A stretch of DNA of 64,000 bases from Crambe crambe. Lineage: Eukaryota > Porifera > Demospongiae > Poecilosclerida > Crambeidae. Each line of letters starts with the position of its first letter. Position 1 is the first letter of the stretch. The position numbers were made by a program, and so were the translations under genes. The notes beneath the pieces are model-generated. The model saw only the letters and a list, made by a program, of their open reading frames with translations, was not told where the DNA came from and did no database searches. The stretch is taken from the NCBI GenBank assembly GCA_963924555.1, contig OZ004597.1:2746404-2810403 (forward strand), written 5' to 3'. This document shows positions 39,201-51,200 of this stretch, piece after piece.

Positions 39201-42200
39201 ACTTAGAGTTACTACTACCATCATAGTATATTATTTCTCAGCCACACAGATAGTTCAGTGAGGCTGGTGAGATGCCATTTTATTTCATAGTATTCAATGT
39301 TTACAATATTTAGCTACCTATCACATCAAAATTAATTATGTGTGCTTTATTTTTCTGTCTGCTGATAACCATAAAAAATTCATGTAACAGCTATGCTTAC
39401 ACAATCTGGAAACTCACTGGCTTGAGGAGTTCTCATGCTCACTGTATTAGATGGTGGTCCTGTCCCTATTCTGGTAGATGCAGCAATGGTGAAGTTGTAG
39501 AAGGTGTATGGAATCAAGTCAACCACAGTGAAACTGGTTCCAAGTGTGGCATTTGCGATAAGAGATGTCACATTGCCACCGATCAGGGCCTCCTCCACCA
39601 ATATGGTGTAAGACAAGATGATGCCATAAGGAACTAGTGGAGGGGACCAACTGAGGAAGACTGAAGTGGCATTCACCGAAAATACTTGAACATTCATTGG
39701 TGGATCACTAGGAACTGAATAATATAATTCTAATTATATTCCTCCCCTTCTCTCCTCTCATGAGTTCCCCTTTCTTCTCCGGGTACCTCACCTATCATCA
39801 TCCTCCTCCCATGGAGATGGAACCCTTGAAAACCCCTCTCTAATAGTCATTTCGAAAACAATTTTTCCCACCTTCCCCCATTATACTTGAGATACCCCCT
39901 GCTTACTGTATTCATCAGTAGTTTTAAACACTGAAATTTTCCCACCTTCCCCCCTTTACACTTGAGATACCCCCTGCTTACTGTATTCATCAGTGGCTTC
40001 AAACACAGTCACACTGAAATTTCCCTCTCCAACTGAAGTATTCGCTGACACGTAGCAACCATAATCAGTAAAAGGAGTGAGTCCAGTAATGGTGGTATTT
40101 AGTTTGTATCCCTGCACAGTACTGGTGAAAGTCAACTGAGAGGGGGTCTTGGGCAAGACAAACATGCCATCACCACTGCCAAGACTGACTACAAAATGAG
40201 CTTCTTGGCAGTAGACATTGTAGTGGGTGATGATTCCATTTGGCATTGAGGGAGGCATCCAGGTGACAAACAGGGAGTAAGGTGATCCAGCCACAGCTGA
40301 GGCTACAGGACTTGTGGGAGCTGATGAAGCTAGTGAAATTAACCAGTCAATGAAATGGTCATAGTGATGTATGAAGGTATGTTACTACCTAATTCTCAAT
40401 CCACTAAATTAGTATTATGAGGTACGTATGCACACTTTATTTTTCAGTCCATAATAATAGCTCATACATAGGTCATATGGGCTTGGTTTAAAACTTACTG
40501 TCTTCAAGAGTGATCTCAGATATTGTATCAGAAGGTCCATACCCTACTGAAGTACGAGCAGAGAGTGTGAAATTGTAGGGGGTGAATGGTCTGAGAGAGA
40601 GCACAGTGGCATAGGAAGCTAGCACAATTGATGACTGTACAATGAGGCCAGTGTTCAGCTCAGTCACTGTGAGGTTGTAAGCAAGGATGGGTCCATTCCT
40701 GAACTGAGGGAGTGGAGGATCCCATGTGACATACATGCTACTTGATGAAAGGACAGTAACAGTGATGTTCTCTGGTGGACCGGATGGAGCTGTGTATATT
40801 ATAACGTGATGTAGATAAGTTATAAATTTAGCCCAACATGCTATGGTGTGAAATTGTTAGTAGTGCATTATGTTCTTTAATGATTGCATTATCTTTACAC
40901 TGAATTCATGCACGAGCAAAAATACAAACATTCTTATAAGATCTGTAAACTTCTCACTATACCTGCTATTCTGACTTGCACAGCAAATACCATGGAGAAT
41001 GGTCCAGCTGCTATGGTGTATGCAGCCACTCTGCACTCGTACACATAGTCAGGGTGCAGGGCTGTCAGAGTGATGGAGGTGTTGGTGGTGTTGAGTTCAA
41101 AGGTGAAGCCAGTCTCTCTCTCCGTCACATTGACCATGTAGGCACTCAGGATGCCATTGAAGGTAGGAGGAGCATCCCACTCAAGACTTATTCTTGAGTG
41201 GTCAATGGCAAACCCTCTGAGGTTAGTTGGAGCAAGACGGGCTAATTGGAAAGAATTGCATTGGCAGCATTGTCATGATAAGTATTCTATGCAAGCATAT
41301 CAAGGTACGGGGGACACTCCTTTATTTGGGATACTGACCAGCTTGAGGCAGTCTGATGACTAAGGGATCACTAATAGGTCCCACACCAACAGTGAATGCA
41401 GCCACACTGCAGTTGTAGACGAAGAAAGGCTGGAGGTCATGAATGGTGATCCTGGTTGTGTTTGATGTTTCCTCCCATGAGGTGTTGTTAGTGACGTCTG
41501 TGATGTAGATGATGTAGTAACGAATGACACCATTCTGCAAGTCAAAACGAGGGGGGTCCCAGGAGAGGGAGAGGGAGTTGGTCGTGGTGCGTGGGGCCAT
41601 TAAGTTAGATGGAGCTCCAGAGGGAACTGTGAAGGTGGGAGTAAAAATTATTAGCTATCAAAAGACCAGACAGGATCAAACCCAACTCCACTATGCATAG
41701 CTTAATTGCTACAATAATCATAAGCAGAATGCTCTTATTCATGGACTATCAAGCAGTGTGCACCAGATGGGGTATTACTGCAGATGTAGCTAATTACATA
41801 ATATGTCCAAATACAATCACAGCAGCCATATAATATATATATATTTATTCTTACAGACCACGCCCACTAGTACATTTTCCCCATAGACGAGCTGTTGAAT
41901 AAATCCTCATATTCAACGGTTATATTCAACGGTCTACTGTGCATGTGCAGACTAGCCTAGTAACCTTTTTGGCCAACATTTCTGAAGATGATAGGCAAGG
42001 GCTGCTAGGCGTATCTAAAGTGCTTCGTGGTGAGTATTACAGGTTCTCATAACAGCTTCCTACAGACGTATGTTTATATGATGGCTATAAACACTCCTTA
42101 GACTTGTTAGTTGTGACATATGTAGTGCACTGTAAGAATAAATCACTTATTACACTCGTCAGCTGTGAGATATGGCTGAGATATTTCACTCGCCTTCAGC

Positions 42201-45200
42201 TCGTGAAATATCTCCCCATATCTCACGCTGACTCGTGTAATAAGTCTTATATATATATATGTAATACCCAAAATAGACTGGGTGGATGATTCACTCACGA
42301 GTTTCTCCTGTATTGACGTAAAAGAATTCTGTGAAGGGCCCAATGCCAATGGTGAATGCAGCAACTCTGCAGCGGTATGTGTAGAAAGGGTAGAGGGGAC
42401 CGATGTTAATGCTAGTCTGGAGAGTATTGAATGTGTAGGTGGTATTGGTGACGACCTCTGTGACTTCGACCAGATAGAACTGAATGATGCCATTCACGTG
42501 CTCTGGAGGTAGTGGAGACCACATGACTGTAATCAGAGAAGGGCTACCTACTACTGGGTAGCCTGAAGGCATTACTGGTGCTGCAGTTGGAACTGTATAA
42601 TAGAGAAGATGAACTCAACACTTGTTAGCAACAGAATTTGTGAATTTGTGATAGTAGCAATAAATGAAACATGATTGTAGTTTCAAATTGGTCAAAAACT
42701 CGTGGCTACCAGTAGATATGGTCTGTGGAGATAGTCTAATATCAAAAACATGACAACAATTTTGTCACGGGATTTCTACCTTGGATTGTCATATCCATGT
42801 GTATGCACGATGTCAGTATATATATGTATAGCAAAAAATTAATTTTGTGCGAAAATTGAAGTGTGAACCATAATAAAAACCACAAATAAATATAAGCTGC
42901 ACTCACTATCTTGCAAGGTTTTAACTGTGAGAGCAAGTGACAAAGGACCAGAACCGACTGTGACTGCTTGTATCCTGATAGAGTAAGTGTTGAATGGATG
43001 CAAGTTGCCTACTGCAAGACTGGTTTGATCGGACAGTGTCTGATAAGTGAGCGTATTCCCTGTATCATTCTCGTAAGCTTCGATGATGTAGTATCGAATG
43101 ATGCCATTGTGTCTGTCACGACGGGGAGCCACCCACGAGAGATCCACTGATCTGGACATCACATTTCTACTTGAAAGCATCACTGGAGGTGCTTCAGGGG
43201 CATCCTCGGGAGTGGTTAGTGTGACATTGGTACCAAATGGTCCCTGACCCACTGAAGTGTGGGCAGCTATGATGCAGGTGTAAGCCACATAGGGTCTGAG
43301 AGAGGCGAGGATGTATGTGGTAACACCGGATCCAACTCGGAAGCTGCTGCTGCCCAGGCTTGAAGTAACGTTAATGGTGTAGTCTATTATGATGCCATTA
43401 ATGTCCTGTGGGAGGGGAGGGGCCCAGCTGAGGATGAGGGATCTGGAGTTATTAGCCATCAGAGTGAAATTCTGTGGAGGGCCAGTTGGGACTGCAAGGG
43501 AATGAAGACAACAAAATATTTTCAATGTGTGACACTTTTGTGACCTCTTAGAGAAAGGCATCGGATAACTAAGACACATTTATAATAGAAAATAGAACTT
43601 TTTAAAAAATTTTTTGAGGGTGCCAATCAACTAGCTATTTAGCTAATACTGGGGAACTTACCATCTTCAGGAGTCAATATCTGTCGTACAATAGTGGGTG
43701 GTCCAATTCCCACAGTTCCAGCCCTAACAGTGCAGTTGTACGTGGTGTATGGTCTGAGATTTGTGATGGTGATGGAGAACTGTGACGAAGAGATGTTGTG
43801 GGTCTCAGTGGAAAAGACAGAGGTCAGTGTGACCAGGTAGTAGCGGAGAATGCCGTTCTGCTTGTCTGCTTGTGGAGCCCCCCATGACAATGTTATGGTT
43901 CGAGAGTCAATGGGGTTGGTAATGAAGCTGGTAGGTGGACCTGAAGGAACTGCAGAAAAACACACATAACAACAGCATACATATGCTGCATTCATCCTAC
44001 ATTCCACCAAATGTGAACCCTTATGCAGAGCCAATTATAAGAATGCCGGACTAACAGGAAAATGGCCAGCCAAACTGCTGAACATTTGTCCCATGTCAGA
44101 TTTGTGATACTTATTGTCAACTTACCATCCTCCTCTGTCTGAATAGTGAAGACAGAGGTGTAAGGGTCCAGCTGGTCTGTATGAATAATGACAGAGCAGT
44201 GGTAAACATAGTAGGGATGAAGAGGACCAATGGTAATCTGCCGATCATTGGGAGGGGTTGTGTATTGGAACACCATCCCTGTCACATCTTCCGTTATGTT
44301 CAGTCGATACTCTCGGATGACACCGTTGACCTGGGATGGAGGAGGTGGTTGCCAGGTCAGATAGATGTGGGTGGAGTTGAGGGACATTCCAGTGAAGTTG
44401 AAGGGGTGGGTACCAGGGGCTGTGGGTGGATGGATGGATAAAGTGAACATGAGAAGCCACTGGCACACATCAATCAAGGAATGAATTTGGAAGGAGGTAG
44501 AGTTTATCCCATGGAAAATTGAGAAATACTTTGAGGGATTCAAATGAATTGCCTACCAGCTTCAAGAGTCCGAACTGTGACCACTGTACTGAAGGGACCC
44601 AATCCCACGGCCGTTCTGGCTGCTATGATGCAGACATAGCTGGTGTAAGGGGCCACGTTGGGGATGGTGAGGTTAGTGGTGGTGGACGTCAGCTGTGTCC
44701 TGGTTCCAGTGTCCAGGGATGTGATGTTGATGACGTAGCCGGTGATGACTCCATTGCGGTCGGACAGAGGAGGTGGCTGCCAGGTGATCCCTATGCTGTG
44801 AGCATTCACGGAACTTACACTTGGAGACTGAGGGGGAACACTCGGAACTGTAATTGGGTCAAGAATTGAGCAAGTCATGCGAATACTCAAAAAATAATGA
44901 TTGCACATCAGAGAAGTGATACTATAGCTATCTATACTCCAATGAATTTACAATCTCAGATTGGTTGCATGCAGCCTAGCTCACCATCTTCCGGTGTTCT
45001 AATGGTGACTACTGAAGTGTAAGGTCCCACACCAACAGTGACAGCAGCGACCACCCACTGGTACTCGTAGTTGGGATGGAGTGACGTTATCTCCAAGGAA
45101 GTCACTGTGCTCAGTCTCACAAATACACGGCCTGTGATGACCTCTGTTACATTGATTCTGTACTCTACGATGACTCCATTCTGGTGGTCTTGAGGAGGAG

Positions 45201-48200
45201 GGTCCCAAGTGCAGAAGATGGCCCTGGAGTTCCTCACCACAGTGGAGGGACTTTCAGGAGCCATGGTTGGGACTGCAGTTAGTGAGTGGAAACATGTGAT
45301 AATGGTCAGTAGCTTACAAAATTAGACTGATAGAACCAGCTAGCTTACAACAAGGCATGCAGACATTTTTGCAGTGCACTATATAGAAATATTCCCCTCC
45401 CCTCCCCCCTTGATTCTTGGACCTCTGTGTCTGACTAGCAAATTTCTAGCTAGCTCTTAAAGTTTGCTGTAGCTATTTAGCTATTGTTCTTGTGGATATT
45501 CTTTTTATCTTATAACAATAACAATCATAATACTAGCCACAACTGCTAAGGGGACAAATTAAGCACCCCTGCAATTAACATATGTAATAACAAACAACAC
45601 CTGACAGGGTCACACAAGGGGTCACAGACGATATTATGATAGCTATAGCAAGCAAAAGAGAAGGCTTACTAGCTTCGTGCATGTATAGTGCACTTGGCTA
45701 CATGCACGCTTATTATAGAGTAGTTCTCTCATGGGTAGTGAAGTAGGGATAGAGTAGTTGGTGTGGTTATTGAGATTAGGAGGGGAAGGCTCTCTTGTTC
45801 ATGAACTTTTTTACACAGCCATCCCATCTTGCATGTCTGTTTACGTTAGAGTAAATGGCATTTTTTCCGTCACTTGTTTGTCTGAGTTGCATGATTGCAT
45901 CATTGATTTAAAGGAAATAGCTACCACTGGCTGTCAACATTCCAAGTAAACAAATTTAACAGATGATTAGTGACAGCAATGACAGTTTGTGGGGGTAGAG
46001 GAAAGCCTGCTTGTTTGATCAAAGCACTTAGCTCCTGCTGACCTTGCATGAAGAATTAAGTACATAGCTAAGATGTATCCCCTTCATCCATACATCCACC
46101 ACACATTGAATAAATTTGAGTGGTTACAATAATTAGCACTTCTTCATCTTTTACTTTTACATACAAGGCTCTACATTGCATATGAATCACATGATCAATC
46201 TGTACATATTCTTGCATGTTTAACACCTGGTGCAATTTCTCTTGAGAGATGCGAAGAAAGAGTGATCCAAGCTTCTCTGCACAGGAGCTTGCCTCTTTCC
46301 TTGCTGTAATGTTTTGATAATACTCTGGTAGATAAGTTTGAGAAGAACAAGATCGATTTCTGGTTCAGTTTTCTTGTGAAAGCTCTCAGCACTTCGTACT
46401 TGGACTGAAAGACTCAGCAGACTCGCTAACTGTTCTGACTCTCCAACCTAGCTAGGGTACTTGCAAACATTACACCTGCATGGTGGGTGTCTAATTTGCC
46501 CAGTTGTGGCATCTCTAATTTGGGGTGATGATATACGTACTAATACATGGTTCATCCCTAAAATTTCCTAAGGGGGGGGGGGGGGGGGGGGGTGAGAAAA
46601 ACCAAAGGAGTCAGTGATTAGCAGTACAGAAACATACCATCCTGGGGAGTGACGAGAGTGAATTGACTGCTAAAAGGTCCTATTCCCACCGAAGTCACTG
46701 CAGCAATGATGCAGATATAGTTCCTGTAAGGAAGGAGGGAGCTGACAGTGAGGGAGGTCATGTTGGAGGTCAGCTGGAAACTCTGTCCACTCTCCACGAC
46801 AGTCACATTGATCACATAGTAGATGATGACCCCATTCTGCTGATCAGCAGGAGGAGGGTTCCAGGAGATGGTAGCGGAGCGAGATGATATTGCACGACCA
46901 GTGAAGTTGAGAGGACTGCCACTGGGAACTGTATCAAAGGGGAAAGGTCTGGTGGTATGATTGTATCAAAGGTCTGGCAGTTATTAAAAGGGAATGATGA
47001 TGTGATAGTGGAACCTCCTCTTACTGTGAATACATCTGAGGTGTGGTGATAGTTTTTCCACTTAAAGGCATGCTACACTGAAAATATGAAGAAAACTAGA
47101 AAGATGTGGGTAGGTCCACCTTGATAGGTTCCTAAATTTCAAGGAGTCCACATCCAACCAAAATATTGTGGCTCATACCATCTTCATATGTAGTAGTTCC
47201 AATAACTTGTGAGTAAGGCCCAACTCCAACGGTGAAGGCACTGATGACACACTCATACATGTAGTAAGGATGAAGTTCCCGAGCAGTGATGGAGGTGGTG
47301 GTACTGGTGAGAGTAATGTCCCTGCCAGTGATGACCTCAGTGATGTTGATCCTGTACTGCGTGATGACCCCATTTCGGTCACCTGCTGGAGGAGGGGACC
47401 ATGAGATGTTGATGGATGAAGAGCTGATTGGAGCAAGCCTCACATTCTGTGGAGGACTGGTAGGAGCTGGAGAGAAATTTGAATGAACAAGTATTGTAGA
47501 TATATCTGACAGCAGAAATCTTAAATGTGAGATGGATGTCCTCATTTATCTTGTAGCTGATTGGTTATGAAGTTCTGTGCATATGTGCATAACTATTTAC
47601 CATCTTGTGGAGTGACAAGTGTGAATCGAGTGCTGAAGGGTCCAATTCCTGCAGAAGTGACAGCAGCAATGATGCAGATGAAGGTGGTGTAAGGAGTAAG
47701 GTTGTTGACAGTGAGGGTGCTGGTGGTGGAAGTCAATTGGAAGGTCCTTCCAGTTTCGACAACTGTCACATTGATGACAGAGCGGATGATTGCTCCATTT
47801 TGCTCATCCAGAGGAGGTGGAGCCCACGTTATGTTTGCTGAGCGAGAAGAGGTGGGTACTGCATTGAAGTTCTCGGGAGGAGCAGTTGGAGCTGAAGGAG
47901 AAGGAATGTAATGGAGGGCAAATAAAATCACAGCAGCTACACAGCTAGTTCTGCAGAAAAATAATGATTTCCTCCCCCCATACTATAGCTACATGTACTG
48001 GTCTAATAGCACATTCTATAGCTGCACCCCTAAACAAATAACCTGTTTGTAGAGTAGTCGTGGATACAGATGAAGTGGCAACAGAAATAGGACCATAGAC
48101 ACTGATAGCTCTGATCACACACATGTAAGTCCTGTACTCTTGCAAGCCTGTGAAGGTGAAAGATGTTCCAGATGTGGACCTGGTAATGGTATCTCCCACA

Positions 48201-51200
48201 CTGCTGGTGAGGACGAGGTTGTATGTGGAGATCCTGTTCCTGATGGAGGGTTTAGGGGCTACCCAAACTATGGTGATGGTGGTCGTGCCTCTCGAAGTGA
48301 TTTGCACAAACCTAGGTGGGTCAGGTCTGGGAGGGGCTAAGAGTATAAGGAAAGGGAGAGTGGATAGCTATATTGTGAATATTCTAATAGATATAATCAA
48401 TAACAGCGGGTCAATATTACATTCATAACCTGCGTATGCTCTATTTCTGTCAGGTAATTATCACAAAAACAAACAAACAAACAACAACAACAGCATGCTA
48501 ACGTACGTGCACATATAACTCCATCTGAAGCCAATCCAAACCTGCAAGTGCATTGGAAGCTACCGACAGTGTTAGTGCAGTCGGAGGTGGTCGTGTTGCA
48601 GTTGTGAGTTCCACAGTTGGCTGGTGTGCCAAGACATTCATTGCATACATCTGTAGAATGGGGAGATTACAGCTATACATCTATTCTAAGGTAATTAGTG
48701 CAATCCATAAAGTGTTAGTCTAAAATTGCTCATAAATAGTCATAATAATTATTATACTGCACTCTCAGACTTTCCACTCCTCTCCTCACCTGTGCAAGTG
48801 AAGCCATTCCCAAGTGTGCCACTGGGACAAGCACACTGATAGCTACCAATAGTATTCGTACAGGTGGCAATGGCATCACAGCGGTCAGTACCACGAGAAC
48901 ACTCATTGATATCTATGGGATATTAAGGAATGATTCTAATCATAGAAAGTTTCCACTTCATGCTTCAGACCTCTGCATGTACTGCCACTGAGTTCATATC
49001 CAGTGTTGCAGTCACATCTGTAACTTCCTGGGGTGTTCACACAACGCAAGTATGATTGGCACGTGAACATCCCTGTACTGCACTCATTAATATCTGAAAT
49101 CAAAAATCAGGTGATTGATATTCTGTTCTATCATACTTATAAAGTCACATACGTACCAACACAAGTGCCTCCACTTTCCATGTAGCCATTTTGACAACCT
49201 GTTCATCATGGAATTACATGGTTTTATATCATGGAATATCAGTGTCGAAAGTATTGAGTAGCCATGGTTCACATACTGTGTAGCTACCTGTTGTGAAATT
49301 CCAAAATGATGTGCTGGTGACAGCAATTGATTCTTGGTTGCAAAACATGGTCCCAACAGCAACTCCTGCAATGTGCATGAATAATATATCCATGATTGCT
49401 ATGATGCAAGCCCATATTGTTGTGATGATACCCCTAAGCCATGCTATGATGCATATCCCTAGGCCATTAGGTAGCTCATGCAATATCTCCTAATTGTGAA
49501 ACATACCACTGTCAATCAAGATATAATGTGCAAGTCCAGTGGAGAAGCTGTGACTGATCCTGAAGGTGAGCACTCGACCACCACTACCAGCTGCCGGGTA
49601 TGTGGCTGAGGATGACGTCACATCAAAACTATACACAAGTCTTCTGCTCATTTGCTCATAGAATCTGATGTACCTTCTCGAGCTGGGTCGGGAAATCTGC
49701 ATCAAGATATTTGTGGAAAGAAATAATGCATGAATAAATCACAGAAATCCAAAATCATTCACTGAAATTTCATACTTTTACCATCTACAAGAGCATGCAG
49801 GTGAAAAAAAAAATCAATAGCATATACTTGTTCTCAGAGCTGTATTAGCTATGCTTTAAGAGAATTATTACTGTCTAAAAGAGCTAGTGAAAAAATTCAA
49901 GAAAATTCCATATACTCGTTCTCAGGGCTATTCTTTAAAAGAGGCTAATTGGGTTGAAATAGAGATCTGCAGTGTATGCCTCATTAGTGCCACTTAGCTG
50001 GAATCTTGTATGGTGTTTTATGTACGTATCCTATCATATCAATTTACAGCCTTATGCCATTATTGTCAACTTACAGCCTGATCAAATGTAATGCTCCAGG
50101 TTGTTGATGAAGTAGGTGAGAACCTTCCGATAGGTGAGACAGAGCTTTGTGAAGCTTGTGGTCCAGTAACTGTCAGGGAAATCAGATAATAATAATGATT
50201 ATAATAGTTTTTTACATGGTTGCCATTACCTCCACCCAATAGAGTGATACATGAGCGATTGGAAACAAGGCTGCATAATAAGAAGATAAAGAAAATAGCC
50301 CATCTCTACCACTTCTATAAATTGTGCATCATAAAGAAGTGGTTGGGCAGCTAGCTGGCTACCAGTTAATAGCTACTTAGTATTCTCGGGATATAATAAT
50401 ATTTTTATGGAGTCTAGAGCCTACAATGTACATAATTATTATTATGTGCCTCAATTTTCAGCTCACTTATTGCTACTCCTGGCACTGAAGCAGAAGATGT
50501 TAATCCCTCTCTGGGATGTTGTGGAGGTCCAAGTGACATTAATGTAGTAATGCTGTGTGTTGTATGCACTCCTGGTCACACTTGACTTCCTCAACCCCAA
50601 TGGTGATGATGTAGGGAAATCCACTATGCTATTTGTGAAAGGAAGATCAGGAGATAGTATCACTCATAATAATTGGCAGAAGTTAAATTTTACATTCATT
50701 TCACCTCAAGCTAGGACTGCAGTAACTTGCTCAATTCTCAACAGAGTGATCAAATCTCTATTGACATTTTAAAGTAGGAATTTGGTCAAGAATTAAGGAA
50801 GTTATAACAGTTATAGCAAAAATGAATTCAAACTATAGTTAACTCTTTACCTGACACTGGAACCACCAGATGATGCCACAATTCCAGCAGTATATGTAGT
50901 TCCAAATGGTACAGCAATACATGACCCATCAGGAGGGGTCTCTCCAGCTACCAATGAAGGCTGGATACCTCCTGTGCAAGGCTGGCTGGAGGAAAAGAGG
51001 TTGATGAGAAACTGGAGTGGGACACTGCTCAAGGGAGTAGTGCTTGAGTTTGATATGAAGTCTTCCACTTGAACGGCCGCAGCATACCATCCAGTGGACC
51101 GAGTTGCAGTAGTCCAGGAAAGAGTGCAGGTGTTCTGATGGAAGAAAAAAGTCTATACAGTGAACCTCTACACTATATAGTGAGCATAATATATATCCAA

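Larger units (their letters stand above)
38202..48336 (-). other. FN3 domains 1-18 of the left receptor
   Basis: Exons are 48336-48043, 47891-47601, 47466-47179, 46928-46638, 45272-44985, 44847-44557, 44419-44126, 43949-43662, 43491-42907 (two domains in one exon), 42592-42299, 41626-41339, 41241-40963, 40789-40499, 40329-39982, 39715-39418, 39011-38718 and 38489-38202. Domain 1 starts from PPRPDPP and differs from the others. Typical elements are SWSPP, NGVI..Y.IN.T, LHP.Y.Y.C.V and T.GVGP. The 1.3-kb intron 45273-46637 contains a 21-base G run beside exon 4 and no gene. Matching exons 1-7 occur in the right copy. Confidence 0.87.

Noticed and set aside
49200-49480. Tandem-like CATAGCATGGCTTA/ATGATGCA sequence as a regulatory array
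   Set aside because: It is short intronic repeat sequence present in both palindrome arms (also 58,530-58,620) and overlaps no conserved motif.
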